From SIG440 sp045586925 (lineage in GTDB: Bacteria; Bacillota; Clostridia; Monoglobales; Monoglobaceae): a stretch of DNA of 64,000 bases. Numbering within the stretch: position 1 is the stretch's first letter; every line of letters starts with the position of its first letter. Under the pieces are notes generated by a model. It worked only from the letters and a program-made list of their open reading frames with translations, ran no database searches and had not been told where the DNA came from. Location: contig JAZNBG010000012.1 in NCBI GenBank assembly GCA_045586925.1, forward strand, positions 124,001 through 188,000, read 5' to 3'. Below, piece by piece: positions 1-9,036 of the stretch. The position numbers and the translations under genes were made by a program.

Positions 1-305
1 ATATCTTCTTCACTTGCATATTCAGAGTTATAATGACCATCCCAAAGTGAAGAATGATACCATCCGCATATAGCACAATACCTGCTGTCCCATCTGTCAT
101 ATATATTACCATTTCCCTCTATTACACATCTGCCCGATTCATAAAGGTACCATATAACAGAATCGCTGTAATCACCTGTGTAATCGTTATATACCCCTCC
201 ACATATTCCGCTAGCCATAAGCCTGTCTTCATTGAATTCTTCTGCTGAAGCTACGGAAACCACAGAAATAATCAGTACTAAAAAAAGCATTGTAATTTTT
301 TTCAA
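1..305 (-). CDS. Secreted BspA-like repeat protein, N-terminal part (runs off the window)
   Basis: The frame is open from a TTG start at 305 to the window edge, so only about 101 residues are visible. An AGGA ribosome site lies about 10 nt upstream; the nearby upstream ATG frame stops after four codons, which favours TTG. The protein begins with a classic signal peptide (MKKITMLFLVLIISVVSVAS, cleavage likely near SAEE). The mature start carries a motif of the type SGxCG...ITWYLxxxGxxxIxGxGxIYD, as found at the beginning of repeat units of BspA-like, leucine-rich cell-surface proteins of Firmicutes. I infer an exported surface protein; the domain that decides its role lies outside the window. 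No coding alternative on the plus strand has a start with a ribosome site. Confidence 0.6.
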   Translation of the reverse strand, partial: MKKITMLFLVLIISVVSVASAEEFNEDRLMASGICGGVYNDYTGDYSDSVIWYLYESGRCVIEGNGNIYDRWDSRYCAICGWYHSSLWDGHYNSEYASEED

Positions 306-421
306 AACAATATCATCCTATTCTTTTAAAACTTCAATTGACGCAATCAACCAATTTATTCTAGCACAAATTCCGAATATTTACAATACTTTGTAAAAAC
401 TTGTTTATAAAACTATTGATA

Positions 422-450
422 AAGGCAACCCTCACGACGAGAGCTGCCTT
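422..450 (-). terminator. Weak hairpin downstream of the DUF559 remnant
   Basis: AAGGCA at 422-427 pairs with TGCCTT at 445-450, with CTC/GAG pairs further in. The T-rich tail on the minus strand is short, so this is only a possible terminator for the pseudogene at 550-1124. Confidence 0.3.
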
Positions 451-549
451 AAAACCTTATTCGTTGCTTTCTGAGATTATTTTTAACCGCATTGTGCGGT
501 GCATCCTGATATCTTTCAAATTCAAATTCATAGCTACCCTTTGCCTGTG

Positions 550-1124
550 TCATTGACCGCAAATCCGATGAATATGAATGCAGCCTAGCCATAGAAACTT
601 CGCCTTCGATTTCACCAACATCCTTAAACGATGTAGGCAGTGTTGCGACACATAAGGTTTAGATGCAACTAAGGCTCCCTTGTATAGGGCCGGAGCGTTA
701 AGACGATATGCCGGTGGCATATCGGTAGCGCAGGATTGCAAAATGCGAGAGCCTTTTGCTGTTGAGTGACTGAGGGATTGTTTTACTGCGTTATCTATAT
801 ACATACAAACACCCTCAAAATTTTTCAAAACTTCAAGTTTTGATATTCTTATAACCTTTATCCCATATTGTTCTAAATAAGCAGTTCTTTTTTCATCATT
901 GAAAAGTCCATCATCTTCGTAGTACTGAGAGCCATACAATTCAATAACAATATTTACCCTTGCACAAAAAAATCTGCTATGTATTTACCTAACACTTTTT
1001 GCCTTGTAAATTTCACTGGTTATCCTCTCAAATAGTCATACCACAAATGCCGTTCTTCTTTAGTCATATTCTTTCTGAGTTCCTTTGCAAATGGAACTAT
1101 TTTACTATTATGTTTTATATCCAT
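550..1124 (-). pseudogene. DUF559-type nuclease-fold gene, broken by a stop and a frameshift
   Basis: The gene starts with ATG at 1124 behind a GGAGGGG site. The first 34 codons read MDIKHNSKIVPFAKELRKNM and on to HLWYDYLRG, the usual start of DUF559 proteins (vsr-like restriction endonuclease fold). A TAA then interrupts where the family has a residue before PVKFTRQK. The same frame continues through KYIADFF to a second stop, and the rest (ELYGSQYYEDDGLFNDEKRT...GIKVIRISKLEVLKNFEGVC) lies in another frame. The homologous part ends near 775. The remaining open frame down to 550 has no family similarity and runs through repeat-like DNA, including the palindrome at 704-724. At least two lesions make a functional nuclease very unlikely. 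Confidence 0.75.
651..668 (+). repeat. 18-bp dispersed repeat, copy 1
   Basis: CATAAGGTTTAGATGCAA occurs here and again, identical, at 3910-3927. Both copies are preceded by TTGCGA with a 2-nt linker. A partial copy (GGTTTAGATGC) is at about 35720. All lie in non-coding or decayed DNA. Confidence 0.6.
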
Positions 1125-1242
1125 TTACAACCCCTCCGAGTTTGCTTCGCAACCCCACCTCTCCTTACACATGGGAGGCTTTTTGCTTTCGACATTTCTC
1201 AATAGTCCGCATCGTTCAGGTCAAAACTCTTTTAATTCCTAT

Positions 1243-2280
1243 TCAAAATCTAACCAGTTTTTTAAGCCCGGGAATTTTTGAGATAATATAAGTTCCCATA
1301 AAAGATATCAATGTTATCAAACTAAATCTTATTAATATAGATAGCGGTGTAATGTGTGCATTATCAAAAAACATCTTTATTACATAAAGAACAATAATAT
1401 GGATTATATATACACCAAAAGTCATATTTGATAGTTTTTCTATAAAATGTGGGCTAACTTTGTTTTTACATATATCATTTATGAAAATGAAGATTCCTAA
1501 TGAATACAAGTATACAAGAATGTTGCTATTCGAATATGCATCGTTATAATTCCCCGTTACCTGTACCAATATGATAATAATTAATACAGAAATCAAAGAT
1601 AACAAATATATAACTTTTTTATGCTTAATATCATTATTAATTACATACCACCCCGTAATGAAATATGTTGTAAAAACGCCCATAAAGCCATATTGAAAAC
1701 GCGCTAATTGTTTGCATAAATCATCAAACACACTATTTAAATTGGATAGACATGTTAATAATACAGGTAAAAACATAAAAGCCACAGAAACCACTATTAT
1801 GTATAGGATTTTATTTGAATTTTCTTTCTTCACAAATAGTTTTAAAACAGGAATTATCAAGTATAAGCCAATTATCATAATCAAATACCACATATGGATG
1901 CCACCTGTAACAAAATTTCTGATTATGTAACTCAATGTAATTGTTTCATTTTGTGTCATTTCTTTAGCCATTGCAGGAATAAGATAAATGAATGACCAAG
2001 AAATAAAAAGAAAGATAATATTCAATATGTATTTTGAAAACACCTTTTTAATAGAAATTTCCTTTTCTTCGTCCAACATCAATGCCCCAGAAACCATTAC
2101 AAATAAAGGAACTCCTGCCCTAGCGAAGCTGTCAAAAATATTCCCCCACATATACGACGAAGAACTAATGTCAAATTTTATAAAATCCATCGCCGTATGA
2201 ATCATCACAACAGCCAAAACTGCTACAATTCTTGTGCAGTCCAGTGACAAACTTCTCGATTTTTCTGTACTTGATTTCAT
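1243..2280 (-). CDS. Membrane acyltransferase, family 3 (AT3/OafA-like)
   Basis: A 345-residue protein made almost entirely of hydrophobic helices (about ten). The start (SLDCTRIVAVLAVVMIHTAMDF) is typical of the acyltransferase-3 family, whose conserved His sits in the first membrane helix (here VMIHT, near residue 28). These proteins transfer acetyl or similar groups from the cytoplasm to surface sugars such as exopolysaccharide or peptidoglycan. It starts 8 nt after the stop of the SLH protein gene at 2289-3851 and lacks a strong ribosome site, so translation is probably coupled to that gene. The shared transcript suggests a cell-surface role. The actual substrate cannot be read from the sequence. 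Confidence 0.75.
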   Translation of the reverse strand: MKSSTEKSRSLSLDCTRIVAVLAVVMIHTAMDFIKFDISSSSYMWGNIFDSFARAGVPLFVMVSGALMLDEEKEISIKKVFSKYILNIIFLFISWSFIYLIPAMAKEMTQNETITLSYIIRNFVTGGIHMWYLIMIIGLYLIIPVLKLFVKKENSNKILYIIVVSVAFMFLPVLLTCLSNLNSVFDDLCKQLARFQYGFMGVFTTYFITGWYVINNDIKHKKVIYLLSLISVLIIIILVQVTGNYNDAYSNSNILVYLYSLGIFIFINDICKNKVSPHFIEKLSNMTFGVYIIHIIVLYVIKMFFDNAHITPLSILIRFSLITLISFMGTYIISKIPGLKKLVRF

Positions 2281-2288
2281 TTTATACT

Positions 2289-3851
2289 CTACTTGTATTC
2301 GTATAATCTTAGAATTGTTGCAATCGCTTGTTCTACTGTATAATCAGTTTTAGGTGAAAAATCAGTTTCCGATACACCATTCATTATTCCCATTGCACCC
2401 ATAGCCGCAACCGCAGACTTTGCCCAATCAGAAATCTCTTTTTCATCTGCATATAATATTTTTGCAGCAGTTGGCATCGCTTTGTTTCCCAAAAATTCTG
2501 CAGTCCTAAAAAGTATTGTTGCTGCTTGTTCGCGGGTAATATACTCATCAGGAGCAAATGTTCCGTTCCCCATACCATAAATTATTCCTGCACCCGACAA
2601 AAATTTAATTATATCGTCTTCGCAATCCAAGAAAGATACTGCATTAATTTTATCTGCAAGTTGCCTTTCGTAAATTACATTATCTATTGCAAACCATTGC
2701 CCCTGTCTCGAATCACTATTGGGAGAGAATTCCGTTGCTATAAGCCGATAAATCAAATCACAAAATTCTTTTCTTGTAATACTATTTGTGTACTTATCTG
2801 TCAATTCATAGGGTAGCACATTACAAGATGCCGCTTTTTCAATTTCCGGCTTTGCCCAATTACTTGCACCTTCTGTATTCAACAAATTGACTGTGGGTAT
2901 AATCTCTGAATCATCAGGCACGGCATCACGCAATGTATTGATAAAATCATCAGATTTTTCGTTGATATATTTCTGAGTTAATTTAGTATTCGCTATATAT
3001 AAAGCATTTCTGCCATTGCCAACATAGGGTAAATACCATACATAATTTTTCTTGGTTTCCCCGTGTGACTCACAAGGTTTACCATATGCACCTGCCATAA
3101 CGCCACTATTAGGGTATACAATAAAAGCTTTTGTTTTATCTTTTGTCCATATTTTTATATAATAATCACGACCGATGTCAATATTATATGGGCCTACCAC
3201 CCTTTCATATGGTGCAAAATCCCAGTATACATTAAGCCATTCTTTCAGATCTTCTGCCTCAACATCCGCACATTTTCCATCATCTCTGACAATTACAGCA
3301 CTCCCAACATCTTCAACATTATTTAGTCCCAACACATTGTGGAATGGCTGCATAACAGGCAAAAAACCCGTGCTATGAAAATCTATAGATATTGTATGAG
3401 TTGCTACATCCCAATTGTACGAACCATATTTTGCAAGTTCATCACTTTGAATTAAAACTGTTCCATCTTCAAGTTCAAATACATTTGCAGGAATATTTGA
3501 GTCCAAATAAACCTTTGCATTTGTTGTATAAACTTTCGTGCAATCTTTGTAGTGTTCTGCAATATAAGCAAATTCCGGAACAAAATCAGTTGAACCATTT
3601 CGTCTTATTACATACTCTTTATACTCATTATCATTATTATATAAAACATCAAACCCATAAGCAGCAAGGCTTTCAACAGGAATATATACATATTCGTTTG
3701 GAAGCTGTGCTGCAGCAATAGAATTTCCGTTTATAAAAAGCATATTATCTTTAACAACTGTTTCGCCTACAAATTCACGTTCTGCCAAAGAATTTACAGA
3801 TACAGAAAACATCATAACAAAAGCTATAACAAGCGCTATAAATTTTCTCAT
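2289..3851 (-). CDS. Secreted S-layer-homology (SLH) protein with copper-amine-oxidase-N-like region
   Basis: 520 residues with a signal peptide (MRKFIALVIAFVMMFSVSVN, cleavage near SLAER). Residues about 30-155 resemble the 'copper amine oxidase N-terminal' domain of Clostridia, a structural module despite the name (paired IPVESLAAYG and LIQSDELAKYG motifs). The C-terminal 175 residues hold three SLH repeats, recognisable by ITRKEFCDLIYR, ITREQAATILFR and YTVEQAIATILR. SLH domains bind pyruvylated secondary cell-wall polymers, so the protein is probably anchored to the wall. AGGGAGG lies 6-7 nt before the ATG. The acyltransferase gene follows 8 nt downstream. Confidence 0.8.
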   Translation of the reverse strand: MRKFIALVIAFVMMFSVSVNSLAEREFVGETVVKDNMLFINGNSIAAAQLPNEYVYIPVESLAAYGFDVLYNNDNEYKEYVIRRNGSTDFVPEFAYIAEHYKDCTKVYTTNAKVYLDSNIPANVFELEDGTVLIQSDELAKYGSYNWDVATHTISIDFHSTGFLPVMQPFHNVLGLNNVEDVGSAVIVRDDGKCADVEAEDLKEWLNVYWDFAPYERVVGPYNIDIGRDYYIKIWTKDKTKAFIVYPNSGVMAGAYGKPCESHGETKKNYVWYLPYVGNGRNALYIANTKLTQKYINEKSDDFINTLRDAVPDDSEIIPTVNLLNTEGASNWAKPEIEKAASCNVLPYELTDKYTNSITRKEFCDLIYRLIATEFSPNSDSRQGQWFAIDNVIYERQLADKINAVSFLDCEDDIIKFLSGAGIIYGMGNGTFAPDEYITREQAATILFRTAEFLGNKAMPTAAKILYADEKEISDWAKSAVAAMGAMGIMNGVSETDFSPKTDYTVEQAIATILRLYEYK

Positions 3852-3909
3852 TTTTTCCTCCCTTTAAAATGCTTTTCCGTAGTTTTCTCCTCTTTTCGAC
3901 ATTGCGAAG

Positions 3910-3927
3910 CATAAGGTTTAGATGCAA
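3910..3927 (+). repeat. 18-bp dispersed repeat, copy 2
   Basis: Identical 18-mer to 651-668, in the 115-nt gap upstream of the SLH gene. Nothing else recognisable lies in this gap. Confidence 0.6.
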
Positions 3928-3966
3928 ACCTTTTTAACGCAAGTTCATAGCAAGTTAGGACTAAAA

Positions 3967-4443
3967 TTAATAATGGCTTTCATAATAAAAGAATCCATCA
4001 ATAATTTTTTCGACATAAAACCTGTTATCTCCATCAGGCTCATTCCAAGAATATCCCTTTCCATCTTGTTGTAAAGTTTCACCTTTTGGATATTCAATGT
4101 TTTCTTTAACATCTACTGCATTGTCTTCAGAAAAATAAAACCCATAATAACTTGTTGCTGAACCAATACCTTTACCCCCACAATAAAAATCAATATAATT
4201 CTCTTCTACAGTAATATCTTCTATTCCTTTGATTTTTTCTATGTTTTCGAAATTATTGTTTTCTATTGCATTAGTTATTTCTATCTGATTTTCGTTTACT
4301 AATTCAATTATTTCATTTTTGTCAGGAACATTCATGTCTCCAATCATAACTATAATCGCTAATCCAAAATATCGCCAAATTAAGATGACCAAAGCTATAA
4401 CTAGAGAAATTATAGTTACCCAAATAATACTTTTCTTTTTCAT
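3967..4443 (-). CDS. Membrane-anchored protein of unknown function
   Basis: 158 residues from the ATG at 4443, chosen because GGAGGAG lies just upstream; a further in-frame ATG at 4476 has no such site. One N-terminal membrane helix (SIIWVTIISLVIALVILIW) is followed by a polar, acidic extracellular part rich in Asn, Glu and Tyr. It has the look of small lipoprotein-like or secreted proteins of Clostridia, but has no lipobox Cys and no domain that I recognise. It stands between the SLH gene and the cupin gene with gaps of about 100 nt on both sides. Confidence 0.6.
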   Translation of the reverse strand: MKKKSIIWVTIISLVIALVILIWRYFGLAIIVMIGDMNVPDKNEIIELVNENQIEITNAIENNNFENIEKIKGIEDITVEENYIDFYCGGKGIGSATSYYGFYFSEDNAVDVKENIEYPKGETLQQDGKGYSWNEPDGDNRFYVEKIIDGFFYYESHY

Positions 4444-4538
4444 ATGCTCCTCCAATCTTTCGACAATATGCGACATATTTATATAGTTCGCGTCAAGTCA
4501 GGGCAGAAAACTATTTTTTAAAATTCATCCATAAAACC

Positions 4539-4883
4539 CTATTCAACGACAATAAGAGCGATAAAAACAAGCATTTCATCACCGGTATTTTTAATAGCGT
4601 GTCCTTGACCCGATGGGGTTAATGTTACCATTCCCGGAACTACTTCAACCTTGTTTCCGTTATCATTATAGATGCCCTGTCCTGAAAGAATAAAAAAAGT
4701 TTCACTCTCGCCAACATGCATATGATATTCCACTTCTTCACCCGGCTTTAACTGAATCAATGAATAAAGCCTGATTCTTGGATCCCATACATCAAAGTCG
4801 GCAAGGTTGGTCTTAAACATTTTTTCCTTGCCTTCATTGTTGAACTTTGTTTCTGTTTTTAGTTGTTTTATTTCTTTGTACAT
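4539..4883 (-). CDS. Small single-domain cupin protein
   Basis: 114 residues from the ATG at 4883, preceded by GGGAGA; the frame is open further upstream but without a ribosome site. The fold is a single cupin barrel. Motif 1 is seen in VEYHMHVGESETFFILSGQG (metal-ligand His, His and Glu) and motif 2 in TPSGQGHAIKNTG (last His ligand). Such proteins bind a metal and a small ligand, or act as isomerases or oxygenases, and the sequence does not reveal which. It is divergent from gatC, with the gat promoter in the shared intergenic space. Confidence 0.75.
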   Translation of the reverse strand: MYKEIKQLKTETKFNNEGKEKMFKTNLADFDVWDPRIRLYSLIQLKPGEEVEYHMHVGESETFFILSGQGIYNDNGNKVEVVPGMVTLTPSGQGHAIKNTGDEMLVFIALIVVE

Positions 4884-4999
4884 ATAAATATCTCCCTGCA
4901 ATGAAAACTTCCTTTTTAATTTACAGTTATTATAACATAATTTTACATACAGCGCAATTATTTTTATCCCTTCAGCATTAAAATCTTTCAAAATTTATG

Positions 5000-5028
5000 T
5001 TGCAAAAGCTTAATAAAAATGGTAGAAT
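5000..5028 (+). promoter_or_regulatory. Sigma-A promoter of gatCAB
   Basis: TTGCAA (5000-5005), exactly 17 nt, TAGAAT (5023-5028), about 35 nt ahead of gatC. Confidence 0.7.
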
Positions 5029-5070
5029 ATAAGATAGTGTAATTTTACCACTTAAAAGGATGTGAAATAT

Positions 5071-5355
5071 ATGTTATCAATGGACAACCTTAAGCTTCTT
5101 TGTGAGCTTTCAAAGCTGCACCTTTCGGAAGAAGAAATGAAGGACTATCAAAAAGAAATGACCGATATCATAAATCTTATGGATACCATCGGCGAATCAA
5201 GATTTGAATATAACCCGATTGATATGACAAATGCAGTTCCCTTTGGTGAACTGCGTGGCGACAACATCGAAACTTTTGACAATATGGAAGGTATCGTGAA
5301 AAACGGACCCGAAGTTATTGCAAATCAGTTTGTTGTTCCTAAAATCGTAGACTAA
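5071..5355 (+). CDS. gatC: Asp-tRNA(Asn)/Glu-tRNA(Gln) amidotransferase subunit C
   Basis: 94 residues from ATG 5071 (an in-frame GTG at 5062 overlaps the AAGGAT ribosome site and is less likely). GatC is the small, mostly helical belt that wraps GatA and GatB. The family features visible are LCELSKLHLSEEEM near the start, FNPIDM-type ending (YNPIDMTNAVPFGELRGD) and the C-terminal VPKIVD. It is the first gene of gatCAB, 12 nt before gatA. The trimer converts misacylated Glu-tRNA(Gln) and/or Asp-tRNA(Asn) to the amide form using glutamine. Length is normal for the family. Confidence 0.93.
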   Translation: MLSMDNLKLLCELSKLHLSEEEMKDYQKEMTDIINLMDTIGESRFEYNPIDMTNAVPFGELRGDNIETFDNMEGIVKNGPEVIANQFVVPKIVD

Positions 5356-5367
5356 GGAGGTGCTGAT

Positions 5368-6801
5368 ATGACAACTTTAACAAACTTGAGAAAACAGCTT
5401 GACTCAAAAGAAATCTCTTCTGTTGAGCTTACAAAAAGTTATCTTGATAAAATTGACAAATACGAAAATCTCGGTGCCTTTAACACCGTATGTCAGGAGG
5501 AAGCCCTTGCTGCGGCAGAAATTGCTGATAAAAAGATTGCTGCAGGTGACGCAACTGCCCTTACAGGTATTCCCCTGGCAATAAAGGATAATATATGTAC
5601 CAAAGATATAAAAACAACCTGTTCATCAAAAATGCTTGCAGAATATGCCCCTCCCTACAACGCAACAGTTATGGAAAAGCTTAATGCACAGGGCATCGTT
5701 ACTCTGGGCAAAACATCAATGGACGAATTTGCTATGGGTGGCTCTTCACAGACCTCTGCCCTTGCAAAACCTAAAAACCCCTTTGACACAGCAAGAGTTC
5801 CCGGCGGCTCATCAGGCGGTAGTGCAGTTGCAGTTGCGGCAGGTCTTTGTGCTGCGGCACTTGGCTCTGACACAGGTGGCTCGGTTCGTCAGCCTGCGTC
5901 ATTCTGCGGAATTACCGGTATGAAACCCACCTACGGAACAGTTTCACGTTTTGGTCTTGTTGCCTTTGGCAGCTCACTTGACCAGATTGGTCCTATGGCT
6001 AACTCTGCTGAAGATTGCGGAATTATCCTTAACGCAATTGCAGGTCAGGATGTGCACGACAGAACAACAAGACGGCACAATATTGACTTTATCTCTGCTT
6101 TAGGTCAGGACATCAAAGGTCTTAAAATCGGAATCCCTAAAGAATTCTACGGCGAAGGCATTGATGCCGAGGTTAAGGATGCCGTTATGAAGGTTGCAAA
6201 ATTCTATGAAGAAATGGGTGCAGAGCTTATTGAAGTTTCAATGCCCACACTTAAATATGCAGTTTCGGCATACTACCTTCTTGCCTGCGCTGAGGCAAGC
6301 TCAAACCTTTCCCGTTATGATGGCGTTAAATATGGATACCGCACAGAATCTCCCGAAAGCTATGAAGAGCTTATCAAAAAAACCAGAGCCGAGGGGTTTG
6401 GCACAGAGGTTAAAAGAAGAATTCTTCTTGGCACATACGCACTATCCAGCGGTTATTATGATGCTTATTACAAAAAGGCACTTGCGGTTCGTCAGCAGTT
6501 CCGCCTTGAGCATGATGAAATTTTCAAAAAGTGTGATGTAATGCTCACTCCAACCGCACCCACAGTTGCATACGGCATTGATGCAAACATTGACGATCCG
6601 GTAAAGATGTACCTTGCAGATGTTTGTACTGTTACGGCAAACATCGCAGGTATCCCCGCAATATCCGTTCCCTGCGGTGTCAATACTGATGGTATGCCTA
6701 TCGGTTTTTCAATCTCTGCAAAAAGATTTGACGATGCAAAAGTTATTCAGTTTGCGGATGCTTATGAAAAGAATTTTCCGCATCCTACAGCAAATATATA
6801 A
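5368..6801 (+). CDS. gatA: Asp-tRNA(Asn)/Glu-tRNA(Gln) amidotransferase subunit A (amidase)
   Basis: 477 residues behind AAGGAGGTG. GatA is the glutaminase subunit, which releases ammonia for the transamidation site in GatB. The amidase-signature triad is intact: Lys in PLAIKDNIC (near residue 74), the Gly/Ser-rich loop PGGSSGGSAVAVAAG (near 147-161) and the nucleophile Ser in GSDTGGSVRQPA (near 167-178). The C-terminal signature (NIAGIPAISVPCG) is also present. Length matches the family. It sits between gatC and gatB in a single plus-strand operon with short gaps. Confidence 0.97.
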   Translation: MTTLTNLRKQLDSKEISSVELTKSYLDKIDKYENLGAFNTVCQEEALAAAEIADKKIAAGDATALTGIPLAIKDNICTKDIKTTCSSKMLAEYAPPYNATVMEKLNAQGIVTLGKTSMDEFAMGGSSQTSALAKPKNPFDTARVPGGSSGGSAVAVAAGLCAAALGSDTGGSVRQPASFCGITGMKPTYGTVSRFGLVAFGSSLDQIGPMANSAEDCGIILNAIAGQDVHDRTTRRHNIDFISALGQDIKGLKIGIPKEFYGEGIDAEVKDAVMKVAKFYEEMGAELIEVSMPTLKYAVSAYYLLACAEASSNLSRYDGVKYGYRTESPESYEELIKKTRAEGFGTEVKRRILLGTYALSSGYYDAYYKKALAVRQQFRLEHDEIFKKCDVMLTPTAPTVAYGIDANIDDPVKMYLADVCTVTANIAGIPAISVPCGVNTDGMPIGFSISAKRFDDAKVIQFADAYEKNFPHPTANI

Positions 6802-6816
6802 AAGGAGGTAAAGACA

Positions 6817-8241
6817 ATGTGCAAAAAATATGATACAGTTATCGGCCTTGAAATTCACGCCGAGCTTTCAACAAAAACAAAAGCATTCTGCACCTGCGAC
6901 GCCTCCTTTGGCGGCGACCCCAACACTCACATCTGCCCTGTATGTACAGGTCAACCGGGTGCTCTTCCCATAATCAACTATGAGGCAGTAAATTATGCAA
7001 TCCGCGCCGGTCTTGCTTTTGGTTGTGACATTAACCGCTATTCACGGTTTGACAGAAAGAACTATTTCTATCCCGACCTTCCTAAAGCATACCAGATTTC
7101 TCAGCTTGACCTTCCCTTGTGTATCAACGGCAAGGTGGAGCTTTCAACAGGAACAGTTGTAAGAATTCACCAAATTCACCTTGAGGAAGATGCCGGCAAG
7201 CTTGTTCACGACGATTATCACGGACAAAGCTGGGCAGACTACAACCGATGCAGTGTTCCCCTGATAGAAATTGTCAGTGAGCCTGACATTACCTCGGCTG
7301 AAGAGGCTGCCGAATTTGTTTCAAAAATTGCTCTTTATCTTAAATATCTTAATGTCTGTGATGCAAAAATGCAGGAAGGCTCAATCCGTGCCGATGTTAA
7401 TGTTTCATTAAAGCCTGCAGGCTCGCCTGTTCTTGGTGACAGAGCGGAAATTAAGAACCTTAACTCCTTCCGTTCAATCCAACGAGCAATTGAGTGTGAA
7501 ATCGAAAGACAGACCCAGATTTTAGACGAGGGCGGCAAGGTTGTTCAGGAAACAAGACGTTTTGACGATGCAACAGGCACCACATCTTCTCTCAGAAGCA
7601 AGGAAAATGCCAACGACTACCGCTACTTTCCCGAGCCTGATATTCTGGCAGTTACCTTTACAGACGAGGATATTGAACGTGCAAAGAGCGAAATTCCCCT
7701 TCTTCCTCACGAAAGAGTTAACAAGTATATAAACGAATACAAGCTCACAGACGAGGACGCAAGAGTTATTACCCTTGAAAAATATATCTCGGATTTCTAT
7801 GACGAAACTGTTGCAATCTATCCCGAATATAAGAGTGTTGCAAATATGTTCTTAACCGAGGTTATGCGACGTGTAAAGGAGACCGATACCGAGGAAATTC
7901 CCGTTTCCGCTAAGGACTTTGCAAAGGTTTGCGAAATGGCTGATAAAAACACCGTTAACCGTAACGATGCAAAAACAATCATCCGCATTATGTTTGAGGA
8001 CGGCGGCGAGCCTATGGCAATTGCAAAGGAAAATAACTTTATTGTGGAAGAAGACCTTTCTGCAATCAACGACTTTATTGATAATCTTTTTGCAGAACGT
8101 CAGGACCTTGTTGAAGACTATAAAAACGGAAAAACAAACGTATTTGGGTTCTTTATGGGTCAGGCAAACAGAGGCCTTCAGGGCAAAGCAACTCCTAAAT
8201 CAATCAAGGAATGTCTTGAACAAAAACTTAAAAATCTATAA
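6817..8241 (+). CDS. gatB: Asp-tRNA(Asn)/Glu-tRNA(Gln) amidotransferase subunit B
   Basis: 474 residues behind AAAGGAGG. GatB holds the kinase/transamidase active site and the tRNA-binding tail. Visible hallmarks are GLEIHAELSTKTKAFC at the start, the Cys pairs of the zinc site (FCTCD...CPVC), the family block YFYPDLPKAYQISQ and the C-terminal YqeY-like helical domain ending in GFFMGQ. Length is normal. A strong hairpin terminator follows 5 nt after the stop, so this is the last gene of the operon. Confidence 0.97.
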   Translation: MCKKYDTVIGLEIHAELSTKTKAFCTCDASFGGDPNTHICPVCTGQPGALPIINYEAVNYAIRAGLAFGCDINRYSRFDRKNYFYPDLPKAYQISQLDLPLCINGKVELSTGTVVRIHQIHLEEDAGKLVHDDYHGQSWADYNRCSVPLIEIVSEPDITSAEEAAEFVSKIALYLKYLNVCDAKMQEGSIRADVNVSLKPAGSPVLGDRAEIKNLNSFRSIQRAIECEIERQTQILDEGGKVVQETRRFDDATGTTSSLRSKENANDYRYFPEPDILAVTFTDEDIERAKSEIPLLPHERVNKYINEYKLTDEDARVITLEKYISDFYDETVAIYPEYKSVANMFLTEVMRRVKETDTEEIPVSAKDFAKVCEMADKNTVNRNDAKTIIRIMFEDGGEPMAIAKENNFIVEEDLSAINDFIDNLFAERQDLVEDYKNGKTNVFGFFMGQANRGLQGKATPKSIKECLEQKLKNL

Positions 8242-8246
8242 AACAC

Positions 8247-8273
8247 AAAACGGGCAATTATTTTGCCCGTTTT
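8247..8273 (+). terminator. Terminator of gatCAB
   Basis: AAAACGGGCA (8247-8256) pairs with TGCCCGTTTT (8264-8273), giving a GC-rich core and a T tail. Confidence 0.85.
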
Positions 8274-8317
8274 AACATTTTGTGTGTTCCGATTCAATTT
8301 TACCTATCCCCTAATGG

Positions 8318-8360
8318 TAGGGCTGTTTGAAAGCTTTGTTTTTAAACAGCCCTATTTTTT
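8318..8360. terminator. Bidirectional terminator between gatB and the SLH gene
   Basis: An 11-bp perfect stem: TAGGGCTGTTT (8318-8328) with AAACAGCCCTA (8344-8354), followed by T6. It can end the minus-strand SLH gene as well as any read-through from gatB. Confidence 0.8.
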
Positions 8361-8362
8361 CA

Positions 8363-9019
8363 TCATTCTCCAAAATTCATTATTCTTAAAGTTTTCTTTT
8401 CTGTTCCGGCGCTGCCGTCTAAAATTGCGTAAGTTGTTGACCCATCAGCGCTCCAGCTTGTTTGCACCATTACCGGAATATCCAATGCAGTCGCAAACAT
8501 CAGCGCAACATCACCACGTATTGCAGGAACATCCACCTCGAGCATCAAATCACTTGTAAGACCAATCTTTTGGGCTGTGCGTGTATAGCCCATTGGATAG
8601 CCGCCTGTCTGGTCTGCCATAGAACTGTAACCAAGAGTTACAACAAGCATCTTGATAATTTCCTCATTAGTGATTGTGGCTTCGGGATTGAAATTTCCAT
8701 TTTCGTCACCTTCGACAATTCTCAAATCTTTTACACGATTTATATAGTTCTTTGCCCAATGTGTGTCAGGGACATCAGCAAAAACACTGGGCTCAACATT
8801 ATCGGCAAAGCTACCGACATTCAGTCCGTAAATAACGCATATCATTTTTGCCGCCTCAGCACGGGTAATGGTGTCTTCAAGACGCATATTGCCATCGTCA
8901 TCACCCACCATAATCTTCAAGTTCTTCAAATCCTTTAACTGTTCTTCGCTTGGTGCAGCAAAGACAACAGTTGATAATAACATAACACATATAAGCATAC
9001 AAGAAATAATTTTTTTCAT
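8363..9019 (-). CDS. Secreted SLH-domain protein
   Basis: 218 residues with a signal peptide (MKKIISCMLICVMLLSTVVF, cleavage after AAP). Three SLH-type units fill the rest: ITRAEAAKMICVIYG (near residue 50), a linker FADVPDTHWAKNYINRVKDL with the second repeat ITNEEIIKMLVVTLGY (near 115), and a third, weaker unit (PAIRGDVALMFATALDI, near 163). It is almost all SLH, so it is a wall-binding protein without an obvious effector domain. It lies 17 nt downstream of the M56 sensor gene and might share its transcript. GGGAA in front of the ATG is a modest ribosome site. Confidence 0.8.
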   Translation of the reverse strand: MKKIISCMLICVMLLSTVVFAAPSEEQLKDLKNLKIMVGDDDGNMRLEDTITRAEAAKMICVIYGLNVGSFADNVEPSVFADVPDTHWAKNYINRVKDLRIVEGDENGNFNPEATITNEEIIKMLVVTLGYSSMADQTGGYPMGYTRTAQKIGLTSDLMLEVDVPAIRGDVALMFATALDIPVMVQTSWSADGSTTYAILDGSAGTEKKTLRIMNFGE

Positions 9020-9036
9020 ATCACATTTCCCTTTCG

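Noticed and set aside
5399..8275. Several long open frames in other phases inside gatA and gatB
   Set aside because: They have no ribosome sites and overlap strongly conserved proteins.
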